Shown: positions 40,189 through 50,426, counted from the stretch's first letter. The stretch: 64,000 bases of DNA from Branchiibius cervicis (GCF_042661605.1 NZ_JBHSWJ010000002.1:2046001-2110000); one strand, 5' to 3'. Notes: generated from the letters alone by a model not told the origin. Translations and numbers: made by a program.

Positions 40189-41940
40189 AGCTGATCCACC
40201 AACCAGCTTGCTCCGACCCCCAGAGCACCGCATCCGACTGTGGCGCCCAAGGAGAGACCGCCCGTCTCCGGTGCCGCTGCAAACGCGATGGAGTCGCAGG
40301 TAAAGGTGACGCTGAAACCAACAGCCCATGAGAGTGCGTCGTCCCCAAGCTGACTCCAATCTGGCCAAAGGCCGGCGGGGTCGGTGTAGTTGATGGGGTT
40401 GTCGCCGGCGTAGGTGTAGGGGTTGGCGCGGTCGGGGTCGTTGAGGCGGGTGATGGGGTCCACGGTGGTCCAGGTGCCGGTGTAGGTGTCATTCCACCGG
40501 GCACCTCGCTTCCACCAGTGGGTGATGTGGTCGCCTACCCCGATCGTGGCCCACGGGGTTTGACCACCGGTACCGGCCGCGTTCGCGCTGACCTTCCCGT
40601 CGGTGGACCCCTTGACCTGACCCTTGGCAGTGGTGGTGTTTGCGGTGAGCATGTCGGACTGGAACGCCCCGTACGGGTCGTACTGGGTGGCACCATTCTG
40701 GGTGCCCTGCGCGGTCACGGTGCTGAACCACTGCCCGATCCCATCGAACACGATGAAGTACGGTTTCCCGTCCTGCACGATGTCGATCGGTTGTCCGGCG
40801 GCATCGTTGTCCCAGTACTGCGTGAACGGACCAGTTACTTCCTCCAGGGTCGGGGTCCCGGCCTGTCCAGCGACACCCCAGTAGTAGTTCATCGCAGGGT
40901 TACCGGCGCGGGTCTGCTGGATGATCTCGTTCTGGTCCGCTCCGGCGTACCGCAGATCCGCCGAATCGTTGTTGGTGACCTGTTTGATCATTTGCCCGGC
41001 CTTGTTGTACGTCATCGTCCCCCGTGCGGATCTACGGTGCGCCGTCCCGCCGCGTCGTAGGAGTACCCGCTGGAAGTGATCTCGTTGTCGCTGGGCCGGA
41101 ACTTGACGGTCTGCGTCGTCGTCCCGTCGACCGTGACCTGGGTCCGGTTGCCGTTTTTGTCGTACTGGTAGGTGTAGGAATGCCCGTCGTTGCCCGCCAC
41201 GTTGTTGTAGTTGCTCACCGCACTGATCCGGTTCTGCGAGTCGTAGCTGATCGTGGCCACGTTCCCCGAACTGATCAGGTTGTTGGTGATCGATTGGATG
41301 AGCCCGGTGTCTTTACCGGCCTTGGCGTAGCTGTAACTGTTGTCCACGATCCGGGTCGCCGACGCCGAGGTCCCTTGCGTCCAGGACCGGGTCACCCGCC
41401 CTGACTTGTCGAAATCGGTGTGGCTGCGCGCCATCCACGACGTTCCACTGGCGTTGACGTGCCAGTAGGTGTCGGTGCGGCGGCCGTCGGCGTCGTAAGA
41501 GAACGTCGTCGCGGCCCCGTCGACCCCGACCATCTTCGTCAGCAGGTTCCGGGCGTCGTAGGAATAGCTGGTGCTCTTACCGTCTACGGCCCGGGACGTC
41601 ATGTTCCCGACAAGGTCATGCGTATAGGTCACCGTCCGCGCGGCGGGGGCGCCGGTCGCGATCGGTGTCGTGGCTACCGACGCCAAATTTCCCCGCACGT
41701 CATAGGTGTACACCGTTTTCTGCTGCTGATCAGTCCGGGAGATCACCCGGTTGTCCGCGTCATAGACATACGTGACCGTCACATCCCCGGCGACGATCTT
41801 GGTCACGTTCAGGTAATCGTCGTAGAAGTACGACGTGGTCTCACCGGCGCCGTTGGTCACCGAGGTCACCGGGTTCCCGCTGATCGTGGTCGCACCCACC
41901 TGCGATCCGGTCGGCGGGGTGATCTTGTTGGTGTACTTCC
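40185..41940 (-). pseudogene. Rhs/YD-repeat toxin, 5' truncated by IS256 and with one frameshift
   Basis: YD repeats fill 41012-41940 (YFYDDYLNVTK, YVYDADNRVIS, YTYDVRGNLAS, YSYDARNLLTK, YQYDKNGNRTQ). After a frame change at the CCCCC run 41019-41023 they continue in 40185-41015 to the conserved core end (DPITRLNDPDRANPYTYAGDNPINYTDPAGL). The C-terminal toxin tip is about 60 residues (WPDWSQLGDDALSWAVGFSVTFTCDSIAFAAAPETGG...), hydrophobic. Upstream the reading ends at the IS256 border 41940, so the N-terminal delivery part is gone. Rhs proteins deliver C-terminal toxins to competing cells. Confidence 0.85.
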
Positions 41941-43492
41941 GGGAGTGTCCGAAATTCGGTGTTTCTGGCCCACTTGATTTAGTACTTCTCTGCGGTGGGC
42001 CAGCGGCCTTCGAAGACGGTCGCGAACGCGTTGAGCGCTGGCTTCCATCGCATGGTCCATCGTGCCTGACCGCGCCCGGTCGGGTCCAGTGAACGAGTCA
42101 CCAGGTACAGGCACTTCAGGGCGGCTTGCTCGTTGGGGAAGTGTCCCCGGGCGCGAACAGCCCGCCGGTACCGGGCGTTCAAAGACTCAATCGCGTTGGT
42201 GGAGAACAACACTCGCCGCACTTCCAGGTGGTAGTCCAGGAACGGGGTGAACTCCTCCCACGCGTTGTCCCACAGCCGGATCAGCGCCGGGTACCGATCA
42301 CCCCACGCCGCGGCGAACGTGTCGAACTCCGCCCGTGCTGCGGTCGCCGACGGGGCGGTGTACACCAGCTTGAGTTGCTTGGCGATCTGGTCCCAGTACT
42401 TGCGGGAGGTGAGCCGGAAGGAGTTGCGCAGCAGATGGATCACGCAGGTCTGCACGATCACGTCCGGCCAGGTGGTCTCCACGACCTCCGGTAGGCCTTT
42501 GAGCCCGTCACAGACCACGAACATCGTGTCGGTCACGCCACGGTTCTTCAGCTCGGTCAGCACCGACAGCCAGTACTTGGCTCCTTCGCCGTCGCCGGGG
42601 GTCCCGGCCCACAAGCCGAGCACGTCCTTGCAGCCATCGACGGTGACCCCGATCGCGGCGTAGAACGGGCGGTTGGCGACTTGCCCGTCGCGGACCTTGA
42701 CCACGATCGCGTCGATGAAGATCGCCGCGTACACCGCCTCCAACGGCCGCGCCAACCACTGATCCATCTCCTCGCTGACCCGGTCGGTGATCCGGCTGAT
42801 GGTGTCCTTGGACACCGACGCACCGTAGATCTCCTCCAAGTGGGCGCTGATCTCCCCGGTGGTCAACCCTTTGGCGGTCAGCGACAACACCAACGCGTCC
42901 AACGAGCCCAGCTTGCGTTGGTGCTTAGCCACGATCACCGGTTCGAAGGTCCCCGCCCGGTCCCGCGGGACCTGGATGGCGACCTTGCCGACGTTGTCGG
43001 TCATGACCGTCTTGGTCCGGAAACCATTACGAACATTACGGATTGGGCCATCCCGCCCGTCCATCACATCGCCGTCGAGCACCTGGTCGCTGCCCTGGTC
43101 CCCGTCACGACCAACGTCGCCGTCATCACCGCCCGCGTCGGCGGTTGGCTCGTGTTTGCCGCGGCCCAGGTGCTCGGTCATCTCCTCCTCGAGGGAGACC
43201 TCCAGCACCATCTTGGTCAGTTCCTTCAACAACCCCGTCGGCCCGGTCAGCTCCTCGCCACCGGCACGCACCTGACGCACCAGATCGGCGATGACCTCCC
43301 GGCGAGCCTGTTCAAGGACCGAGGCCTTCGGCCGCCGGTCAGCCGGCACCTTTCGGCCCCGCGAACCCGTCGCATCCGGTTGCTTCACCGTGCTGTCGTT
43401 CATGTCCTGCAGTGTCATACCCAACTACTCCGATCCCGCCCCAACCAAAGGGGCGTGTCACGGACCAGAAACACCGACTTTGCGACAGTCCC
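41941..43492 (-). mobile_element. IS256-family insertion sequence
   Basis: Left end GGGAGTGTCCGAAATTCGGT (41941) and right end, read inward from 43492, GGGACTGTCGCAAAGTCGGT are imperfect inverted repeats. Flanks differ (TACTTCC and GCCGACG), so there is no target duplication. A deletion next to the element probably removed the Rhs 5' end. Confidence 0.88.
41979..43424 (-). CDS. IS256-family (Mutator-type) transposase
   Basis: 481 aa from the start at 43424; a start at the following Met codons is equally possible. It has the full DDE order: EAVYAAIFIDAIVVKVRDGQVANRPFY (first D), MFVVCDGLKGLPEVVETTWPDVIVQTCVIHLLRNSFR (second D in CDGLKG, then the C/H pair), and RRVLFSTNAIESLNARYRRA with the glutamate. 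Typical length; frame intact. Confidence 0.93.
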   Translation of the reverse strand: MGMTLQDMNDSTVKQPDATGSRGRKVPADRRPKASVLEQARREVIADLVRQVRAGGEELTGPTGLLKELTKMVLEVSLEEEMTEHLGRGKHEPTADAGGDDGDVGRDGDQGSDQVLDGDVMDGRDGPIRNVRNGFRTKTVMTDNVGKVAIQVPRDRAGTFEPVIVAKHQRKLGSLDALVLSLTAKGLTTGEISAHLEEIYGASVSKDTISRITDRVSEEMDQWLARPLEAVYAAIFIDAIVVKVRDGQVANRPFYAAIGVTVDGCKDVLGLWAGTPGDGEGAKYWLSVLTELKNRGVTDTMFVVCDGLKGLPEVVETTWPDVIVQTCVIHLLRNSFRLTSRKYWDQIAKQLKLVYTAPSATAARAEFDTFAAAWGDRYPALIRLWDNAWEEFTPFLDYHLEVRRVLFSTNAIESLNARYRRAVRARGHFPNEQAALKCLYLVTRSLDPTGRGQARWTMRWKPALNAFATVFEGRWPTAEKY

Positions 43493-43532
43493 GCCGACGC
43501 CACCCGCCGAAGGCTCATCGGTGGATCGAGGT

Positions 43533-44471
43533 TCATAGGCCGAGGTTGGTCGCGGCGTTGTCGTTCCAGGCGCTTTCGACGCGCACGTAGGTGCCGACGG
43601 AGGCTAGGGACCGGTGGCGGGTTTGACGGGCGATGGCTCGGTCGGTCGCGCCGCGTAGGTGGGCGTGGGTGACGAACCCGGCCCGCAGGGAGTGGGCGGA
43701 GTACCCATCAGGGTTGTGCCCGGTCCGGGTAATGGCTTGTTGGACGAGGGTGTTGATCGATTCTGGGTTAAGCCGCCCGGGTCGTGCCCGGTTGCCTTTG
43801 GTGACCCCGCGGAACACCGGACCGTCGGTGATGCCGGCCAGGTCCAGCCAGGTGGTCAGGGCGGTGACGGGGCACCGTGCGGGGTTGCTGCTGCGGGGCA
43901 GGACGACGAGTTCGGCGGGTCCGTGCTGGTTGGTTTTGGACCGAGGCAGCGAGATCACCATGCCGAGTTCGTGGTCGTCGAGGTCGGTCACGTTCATGGC
44001 GGACAGTTCGCTGCGTCGTAGCGCGGCGACGAATCCGACCAGCAGCAGCGCCCGGTCCCGGGCGCCGGCGAGATCGGGTTCATCGGCCCGTTTCGGGTCT
44101 TTGAATACGCGGGTGGTTGGGCAGGCCTCGAGGGCGTCGATGAGTAGCGGTAGCAGCAGGGGCCGGGACTGGGAGGCGTCGTGGCCTTTGTCGCGGCGGA
44201 TCCCGTCCCAGACCAGCATCACCCTCGGCAGGGTGGTGGGGTCCACCATTCCCCGCATCCGGTGCTCGTACCGGATTGAGGACAGCCGCCGGGAGATGGT
44301 GCCGAGCTTGGCGCCGGAGTCGGCCAGCATCGTGAGGTAGCCGGTGAGGGCGGCGGGATCGGCCGGGGCCGGTTGCGAGCCGCGGGCTTGGCACCAGGAG
44401 GTGAATTCCTGCCAGTCGGCGGCGTATCCGCGCAGCGTGTTCGGGGCTCGGTGTTGTTGGGCGTAGTACAC
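43533..44471 (-). CDS. Tyrosine recombinase/integrase
   Basis: 312 aa from GTG 44471, the first start after an in-frame stop, with GGGAG directly before it. The N-terminal SAM-like domain (YYAQQHRAPNTLRGYAADWQEFTSWCQARG) leads to the catalytic set: ALRRSELSAM (Arg I), YSAHSLRAGFVTHA (His-x-x-Arg), QTRHRSLASVGTYVR (His and the nucleophile Tyr). It is about the length of small phage-type integrases. An ArsR-type regulator ends 70 bp upstream. It may be the integrase of this accessory block; attachment sites were not identified. Confidence 0.88.
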   Translation of the reverse strand: MYYAQQHRAPNTLRGYAADWQEFTSWCQARGSQPAPADPAALTGYLTMLADSGAKLGTISRRLSSIRYEHRMRGMVDPTTLPRVMLVWDGIRRDKGHDASQSRPLLLPLLIDALEACPTTRVFKDPKRADEPDLAGARDRALLLVGFVAALRRSELSAMNVTDLDDHELGMVISLPRSKTNQHGPAELVVLPRSSNPARCPVTALTTWLDLAGITDGPVFRGVTKGNRARPGRLNPESINTLVQQAITRTGHNPDGYSAHSLRAGFVTHAHLRGATDRAIARQTRHRSLASVGTYVRVESAWNDNAATNLGL

Positions 44472-44540
44472 CTCCCGTTGGTTCAGCCCGCCGAGGGTGG
44501 TGTCGGGGGAGGGGTTTGCGCCGGTTTGGCGGGGTGCTGG

Positions 44541-44861
44541 TCAGGCACGGAACTTCTCCAGCAGTTCGGTCAGCTGGGCGGTGACCCCTTCGGCCAGGGT
44601 GTAGTTCTTCGGGGCGACGCCGTGTTTGTGGCGCACGATCAGCCCGGCCCGTAGCAGCGTCTGTAGGTGGGCTTCGATGGTGCCCAGGTCTAGGGCGGCG
44701 CACAGTTCGGGTTCGGTGCGGGGCCCGTCGCGCAGCAGGATCAGTATCCGCAGACGTTGCGGGCTGCTAAGGGCCTTGAACACTAGCCCCATCGCGTCGA
44801 GATTCCCCCGTGCGGCAGCCGCCAGCGATGTGCCCTGGTCGGGTGACGTGCTCTGAATCAT
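44541..44861 (-). CDS. ArsR-type winged-helix regulator
   Basis: 106 aa from ATG 44861, overlapping the pentapeptide-protein stop (ATGA). MGLVFKALSSPQRLRILILLRDGPRTEPELCAALDLGTIEAHLQTLLRAGLIVRHKHGVAPKNYTL is a clear winged helix of the ArsR type. It lacks an obvious metal-binding cysteine set, so its signal is unknown. Located between the pentapeptide protein and the integrase. Confidence 0.8.
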   Translation of the reverse strand: MIQSTSPDQGTSLAAAARGNLDAMGLVFKALSSPQRLRILILLRDGPRTEPELCAALDLGTIEAHLQTLLRAGLIVRHKHGVAPKNYTLAEGVTAQLTELLEKFRA

Positions 44862-46305
44862 TGGGGGTGGCCGTGGCTCGAACCGGGCAGTGGCTCTGGC
44901 CACCGATCGGGCGGTGTTGGCGCACCCCACGGCCCAGGCACCGAACCCGCGAACTCGGCCTTGGTGAAGGTGGCCAGACCTCGTTTGAACTTGGCGCCGT
45001 CAAAGGTCGTCTCGCCGCCGGTGAACTTGGCGCCGTTGAAGGTGACCTGGCCGTCGACAAAACTCGCCTTACCGAAATAGAGCGACCCGGCATTGATCGA
45101 GGCCTGGTTGAAACTGACCTTTCCACTGAAGTTCGCGGAGTCGAAGTTGACCCGGCTACCTTCAAAAGCTGCGTTAGTGAAGGACATGATCTGATTGGAA
45201 ATCGTCGCCTTGGTGAAGGTGACCAGACCTCCTTTGAACTTGGCCCCATTGAAAAAGAGCTTGCCACCGGTCAGCTTTGCGGAACCGAAGTGCACTGTGC
45301 TACCAGTGAAGCCGGCGCCGCTGAAGGTGGTCTCGCCGCCGGTGAACCCGGCGTTCTTGAAGCTGACGTAGCCGCCGGTGAACCCGGCGTTCTTGAAGCT
45401 GACGTAGCCGCCGGCGAACCCGGCGCAATCGAAACTGACTGTGCCGCCGCTGAACCGCACGTTGTCAAAGGTGACTTTGCCTGCGGTGAACTGGGCGCCA
45501 TGGAAAGAGTAGTCGCCGTCGAAGTGGCTGCCGGTGAAGTCCAGGTCGAGCGTCGACCAGCTCGGTAGGTCTCCGCGTGTGTCGTCGGGTTGGAGGCGGT
45601 TGGTGATGGTGCGCACGATGGTCTGGCGGATCTCGGTGTCAGCCTGCTTCTTGACCTCGGAGTCGCCGTAGTCGCGGCGGGTGCGCACGTACCCGCACAG
45701 GACGTCGACGCAGACCTGGGCTTCGTGCTGGTTGTTTTGGCGGAGCCAGTCGTCGGCGAGGGTGGCCATGGCGTAGACGCCGGCGAGGCGGACCGGGTCG
45801 GCGTCGTGGCCGAGTTGCTCGGCGGCGGTGGTGAACCGGTCCCGTAGGTAGGACACGTCTTCCCGTTCGGCGCGGCGCAGGTCCAGGGCGTACGCCTGGG
45901 CGTTGATCTCCTGGACTTTGGCGCCGACCTTCTGCGCCTCGGCGCTGGTGTTCTGCGCCTCGGCGCTGATCTTCTGCGCCTCGGCGTTCAGCGCGACGGT
46001 GCGTTCGGTGGAGTGCTGCCTGCGGATCCCCAGAACGATCGCCACTGCGGCACCGATGAGTGCGGTGCCGGTCGCGGAGGCCTTGGCCACGTTGACGACG
46101 TCCGGGGTGTGGCGGCGCCCCATGGCCACCAATAGTGAAGGTCGGTATAGAGGCAGCTAGCCAAGTAACACCCGACAAGGAACACGACAATCACCGCGAT
46201 CACGGTCCAGACAACCAGGACCAGCAAGCCATCTTCGTTCAGCTGGTGCCAGTCCGGGGTAATTGGCCGCCGCGGTCGCTTGTCGGACTCAGCCGTTGTG
46301 CTCAT
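44858..46305 (-). pseudogene. Membrane-anchored pentapeptide-repeat protein, one frameshift
   Basis: The main frame (44858-46123) has a hydrophobic segment (GTALIGAAVAIVLGI), a coiled region EAQKISAEAQNTSAEAQKVGAK, a conserved helical part (YLRDRFTTAAEQLGHDADPVRLAGVYAMATLADDW) and about 17 pentapeptide-type repeats of 11-12 residues (VSFKNAGFTGG), forming a right-handed beta helix. A second frame supplies the start: ATG 46305, MSTTAESDKRPRRPITPDW and a first membrane helix to LHYWWPWG. They join at the CCCC run 46118-46121 if one base is added. Actinobacteria have many such proteins; function unknown. Confidence 0.8.
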
Positions 46306-46568
46306 TTCCGCACTCTATGGCTGTTGCCGCGCAGCGATGCTGGCGGGCGCGCCATATCACCTGGGATTCATTCCATAATCCCAGGTGATAGATGAACTCT
46401 TCGGATCAGTCTGCAAGGTCCCAGGAGGAGGCGCGGCGTCCTCATTGATCAGCCCCGTGCAGACCGATGAGCCTCCGGCTGCCCTGTAGCTGCGCTGCGC
46501 CTGCTGAGATCTCCGGTGAATGCAACCTCGTTGCGACGATGTTTGCTCGGCAGCGGCTACCAGCGACG
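46306..46568. repeat. Intergenic stretch with a 14-bp inverted repeat at 46355-46390
   Basis: TATCACCTGGGATT and AATCCCAGGTGATA pair perfectly over an 8-nt loop. It separates two minus-strand genes and could terminate the repeat-protein transcript or bind a regulator. Nothing else is recognisable in the stretch. Confidence 0.6.
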
Positions 46569-47312
46569 TCAGTTTGAGTAGCCGACGTCGGTTTTGAACC
46601 ATGCGGAAGTTTTCCAGGTAGTGCCGGTGAAGGTGTCGCAGGTCAGAGAGGACCCATCAGCGACGGCTCGGCAGTAGGAGATCGTGCCGTCGCGGTTGGC
46701 GACCCATCCTCGCAGCCAGGCGTAGCCCCAGTCCCCGGGCGTGCTGGTGTACGACTTCCAACCAGCGCTGGTGAGGACATTGCAGACCAGGTAAGGGTGC
46801 TGACTATCTCCGGCCCGGCCGCATTCGGCCGGCCCGGCAGCGGTGGGTAGGAAGGTCCGGTTGCCATCGCCGTAGCCGACGTCGGTTTTGAACCATGCGG
46901 AAGTTTTCCAGGTAGTGCCGGTGAAGGTGTCGCAGGTCAGAGAGGACCCATCAGCGACGGCTCGGCAGTAGGAGATCGTGCCGTCGCGGTTGGCGACCCA
47001 TCCTCGCAGCCAGGCGTAGCCCCAGTCCCCGGGCGTGCTGGTGTACGACTTCCAACCAGCGCTGGTGAGGACATTGCAGACCAGGTAAGGGTGCTGACTA
47101 TCTCCGGCCCGGCCGCATTCGGCCGGCCCGGCAGCGGTGGGCAACGTGGTTCTTTCGCCCCACTCCTCGTTGGTGTAGGTGTACGCCTGGTTCGGGGAGA
47201 CCTGAATCGCCTGTAAGTCTTCGTGGTGGTCGGCCTGGGGTCGACTGGCAGGGTTGGTGCTGTCGCTCTCCGCGTGTTGTGACTCGTGAATCGCCTGACC
47301 CCCGGTGGGGTG
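46569..47312 (-). pseudogene. Secreted-type protein with two identical 98-aa repeats, 5' end missing
   Basis: The frame is open from 47312 to the stop at 46569 but has no start codon upstream of the repeats except an internal TTG, so the beginning was lost. After HHEDLQAIQVSPNQAYTYTNEEWGERTTL come two copies of a domain (LPTAAGPAECGRAGDSQHPY... to ...WKTSAWFKTDVGY) with four cysteines each. The DNA repeat has a period of 294 bp (46578-46847 and 46872-47141, apparently identical), so the duplication is recent. The domain resembles carbohydrate- or surface-binding repeats in size, but I do not recognise it. The IS110 element lies next to the broken end. Confidence 0.6.
46578..47141 (-). repeat. 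294-bp-period tandem duplication
   Basis: Two 270-bp units that look identical base for base, separated by a 24-bp linker; in frame within the protein at 46569-47312. Confidence 0.9.
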
Positions 47313-47315
47313 TCA

Positions 47316-47510
47316 TGCCTGGGATCTGTCCATCGGGCGGTGGGTGCCGGCGCCGACCCTGGCCCACGACGATGGCTTGATCAGAAGCATGTCCACCACG
47401 GGGATTGCCGTCCTCGGGGTGTGGCTCATTACAGGCCTGCCTCGTCGTGACTTCTCTCCCGGGCTGACGCCGGCAACGACGTCCACCCCGTTCGAGAGAG
47501 GAACATCGCC
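47316..47510 (+). ncRNA. IS110 left-end noncoding region, candidate bridge RNA
   Basis: About 195 bp between the truncated repeat gene and the IS110 transposase contain no credible gene. In the IS110 group this left-end region is known to encode the bridge RNA that selects target and donor sites. Presence here is inferred from position; I did not derive its fold or loops. Confidence 0.3.
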
Positions 47511-48593
47511 TTGACCAGTTTGCACACCACCGTCGCCGACTTCTACCGCTACGTCGTCGGTGTCGACACCCATGCAGCAACGCACAGCTACGCGATCGTT
47601 GCGGCCAACGGTGCCGCCATTGATCACGCCACCTTCCCCACGACCCGGGCCGGTCTTGGTCGTGCCCGGGACTGGATCGCCCGCCGCAGCGAGGGCGACG
47701 TCGATGGCGTCCTGATCTCGGCCGAGGGGACCGGCTCCTACGGCGCGGTCTTGGCCGAGGTGCTCAGCCAAGCCGGCTACCGAGTCGTGGAGGCCCCCAC
47801 CCCACGCCGCGATCGCGGTCGAGGCAAAACCGATGCCCTCGATGCCATGCTGGCCGCCCGCTCGACACTGGTGATGCCGTTGCGGCGGCTACGCGACCGC
47901 CGCGCCGGCGAAACTTACACCGCGTTGCGGGTGCTGACCGTCGCACGTGAGCACCTCAACATCGACCGGCTCCGGTGCATCAACGCACTGACGGCGTTGC
48001 TGCGTACTCACGACCTGGGCATCGATACCCGCACGGCGATGACTTCCGCTCAGTTCACCCTGGTCGCCGGATGGCGTCACCGCGACGAACCATTGGGGAT
48101 CGCCACGGCACGGGCGGAGGCGGTGCGCCTGGCCAAGAAGATCATGACGCTCAACCAGGAATTGGCGAACAATCGTGCCGCAATCACGAGCCTGGTCACC
48201 GCCCAAGCCCCCGAACTGCTGCACTTACACGGCGTTGGTGCAATCACCGCCGCCGTCGTGCTGACGGTGTGGTCCCACCCCGGCCGGATCCGCACCGAAG
48301 CCGCCTTCGCCCAGATCGCCGGGACCGCACCCATCCCCGCGTCCTCAGGCAACACGATCCGCCACCGACTCAGCCGCGGCGGCGACCGCCAGCTCAACCG
48401 CAGCTTGAACACCATCGTGCTCACCCGGATGCGAACCGACCCAGACACTCGCGCGTACATCCAGCGGCGACAAGCAGAAGGCAAGACCACCAAAGAAATC
48501 CGACGGTGCCTCAAACGCTACGTGGCGCGGCAGATCTTCCGGACTCTCGCAGCCGCCCATCCGGCGAACACGACAGCAACGCAAGCCGCTTGA
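47511..48593 (+). CDS. IS110-family transposase
   Basis: 360 aa. It begins with the DEDD RuvC-like motif VVGVDTHAATHSYAIV, then ISAEGTGSYGAVLAEVL (second acidic residue) and RGRGKTDALDAMLAA (DxxDA). The C-terminal Transposase_20 domain has LLHLHGVGAITAAVVLTVW and FAQIAGTAPIPASSGNTIRHRLSRGGDRQLNRSLNTIVLTRMR with the conserved serine region. The frame is intact. IS110 elements have no terminal inverted repeats and make no target duplication, so the borders (about 47316 and 48600-48630) are approximate. Confidence 0.92.
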   Translation: MTSLHTTVADFYRYVVGVDTHAATHSYAIVAANGAAIDHATFPTTRAGLGRARDWIARRSEGDVDGVLISAEGTGSYGAVLAEVLSQAGYRVVEAPTPRRDRGRGKTDALDAMLAARSTLVMPLRRLRDRRAGETYTALRVLTVAREHLNIDRLRCINALTALLRTHDLGIDTRTAMTSAQFTLVAGWRHRDEPLGIATARAEAVRLAKKIMTLNQELANNRAAITSLVTAQAPELLHLHGVGAITAAVVLTVWSHPGRIRTEAAFAQIAGTAPIPASSGNTIRHRLSRGGDRQLNRSLNTIVLTRMRTDPDTRAYIQRRQAEGKTTKEIRRCLKRYVARQIFRTLAAAHPANTTATQAA

Positions 48594-48631
48594 CACGACA
48601 TAGAAGCATCCCGAGTTTCGTAGAGGCTTGG

Positions 48632-48976
48632 TTAGTTGGATTCGGCCTCGGTGAGGACCGGGTTCTGAGGGTAGTGCTTCGCGGGCTGGGATGCCCAGTG
48701 GTTGGCTTCGAACTCGGCGGGCGGGACGAGCCCGATCTCGCCGTGCAGGCGCCTGTGGTTGAACCAATCGACGTACTCGGCGACGGCGATCTCGATGTCG
48801 CCGACGTTCTTCCAGCCGCCGCTGGGCCGCATGACCGGGTTGCGGATGCACTCGGCCTTGAACAGCGAGTTCAGTGCCTCTGCCATGGCGTTGTCATAGC
48901 TGTCTCCCTTGGACCCGACCGATGCGACGGCCTCGGCTTCAGCGAGCCGCTGGGTGTAGCGAACCGCTCGATACTG
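48632..48976 (-). pseudogene. IS3-family OrfB, C-terminal fragment
   Basis: About 115 codons: AQYRAVRYTQRLAEAEAVASVGSKGDSYDNAMAEALNSLFKAE, then VDWFNHRRLHGEIGLVPPAEFE, the end of an IS3 rve domain with the last catalytic glutamate (NAMAEA). The 5' part stops exactly at the inverted repeat of the next IS30 element (48977), which interrupted or deleted it. Confidence 0.88.
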
Positions 48977-50426
48977 GGCGGATTCAACCAGTCGTCGCAA
49001 CACCGGGTTGTTGGGTCGACTGTAGCTGTTCGGCGAACACTTCGGCTGGCGTCTTCCAGCCGAGTGCTTTCCGGGGCCGGTTGTTGAGCGTAAAGGCCAC
49101 GGCGGCGAGGTCGTCAGCGCTCCAACGGGACAGGTCGGTGCCCTTCGGGAAGTACTGCCGCAGCAGCCCGTTCGTGTTCTCGTTCGTCGGGCGTTGCCAC
49201 GGCGAGTGCGGGTCGGCGAAGAACACCTTCGTCCCTGTGTCGAGGGCGAGCTGGGCGTGCTCGGAGAGCTCTTTCCCGCGGTCCCAGGTGAGGGTCTTAC
49301 GCAGTTGCTGCGGCAGCGTGGTCAGCGACGCGACCAACGCGACGTTCATCGCGACGGCGCCGTAGCCGCTGAGCGCGGGTCCGTGCTTGGTGCGCGGCTG
49401 CTCGCCGTAGCCTTCCAGTCTGGGTAGGTGCACCAGCAGCGTGGAGCGGCTCGACCGTTCAACGAGCGTGCCGATCGCCGAGCGGTTCGTCCCGATGATC
49501 AGATCGCCTTCCCAATGCCCGGGAACCGCACGATCCGCAGCCTCGGCAGGGCGCTCGGAGATCACCACGTCCGCGGTGACATGCGCCTGGGGCTTGTTCT
49601 GTGATCGGGCACGGGGCTTGCGCAGCGCCCGTCCGGTCCGCAGTGCAGCGACGAGCTCTCGTTTGAGGGCTCCGCGGCCCTCGATGAACAGCGACTGGTA
49701 GATCGCTTCGTGGCTGATGCGCATGCTCTCATCATCGGGGAACTCGACCTCGAGCCGTTTGGAGATCTGCTGCGGACTCCACGCCGTCGACCACTTCCGG
49801 TCCTGCCGGTGCGGCTTGTTCCGTCCTTGCCACGCCACCACAGGCGGACCGTTCACCGCCGTACCGCCAGGCAGCCGCATCCGCCATCGAGTCGCTCCTG
49901 CACGTACTCGCGCAGCCGGTGGTTCGTCGCAAGCTTCGCCGGCTTCGGCCGGCGGGCCATCAGCTCGGCCTTCCACTGCGCGACCGATGCCCGGTACTCC
50001 AACTTGCCGCCCCGCGTGGCCGCGTTCCGCCGCAACTCTCGCGAGATCGTCCCAGGGTCACGGCCAAGGCGGCGTGCGATCTCTCGCACCCCATGCCTTT
50101 GCTCACGCAGCAGCATGATCTCCTCCCGCTCAGCGAACGAGAGATACCGGCCGCCGGGCTCGGTCAGCGTGATCGTAGGCATGCCGCCACCCTGCCGGAA
50201 CCACCGTGCACCGACGGCGGCCGACACACCGACCACCACCGCGGCATCCTCGGATGAGAGCCCGCCCGCGACCTCCCTCCAGAACGCACGCTCGACGCTA
50301 CGTCGCGTCTTCGGCGCGCCCGGTGAGACCATCGCCGAACGTCCCGTCAACTCCCTCAACCAGCCTGCTGGACGTCCCATCAACACTCCGTAGCTCAGGG
50401 TGTTGCGACGACCGGTTGAATCCGCC
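48977..50426 (-). mobile_element. IS30-family insertion sequence (copy a)
   Basis: Terminal repeats GGCGGATTCAACCAGTCGTC (48977) and, inward from 50426, GGCGGATTCAACCGGTCGTC extend to 28 bp with one mismatch. It lies between the IS3 fragment and a second, broken IS30. Confidence 0.9.
48984..50381 (-). pseudogene. IS30-family transposase (copy a), one frameshift
   Basis: Start ATG 50381. The first frame has the two N-terminal HTH regions (FAEREEIMLLREQRHGVREIARRLGRDPGTISRELRRNAATRG) and ends in LREYVQERLDG. The second frame, from about 49885, continues MRLPGGTAVNGP, WSPQQISKRLEVEFP, HEAIYQSLFIEGRG, the DDE core GHWEGDLIIGTN ... KTLTWDRGKELSEH ... HSPWQRPTNENTNGLLRQYFPKGTDL. A single base is missing near 49880; here there is no clear homopolymer run. 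Confidence 0.85.

Noticed and set aside
41034..41044. ACGGTGCGCCG inside the Rhs gene
   Set aside because: Mismatch and inside coding sequence with no start at the right distance.
43533..44471. IS256 and integrase as one composite element
   Set aside because: IS256 ends at 43492 by its inverted repeat; the integrase lies outside it.
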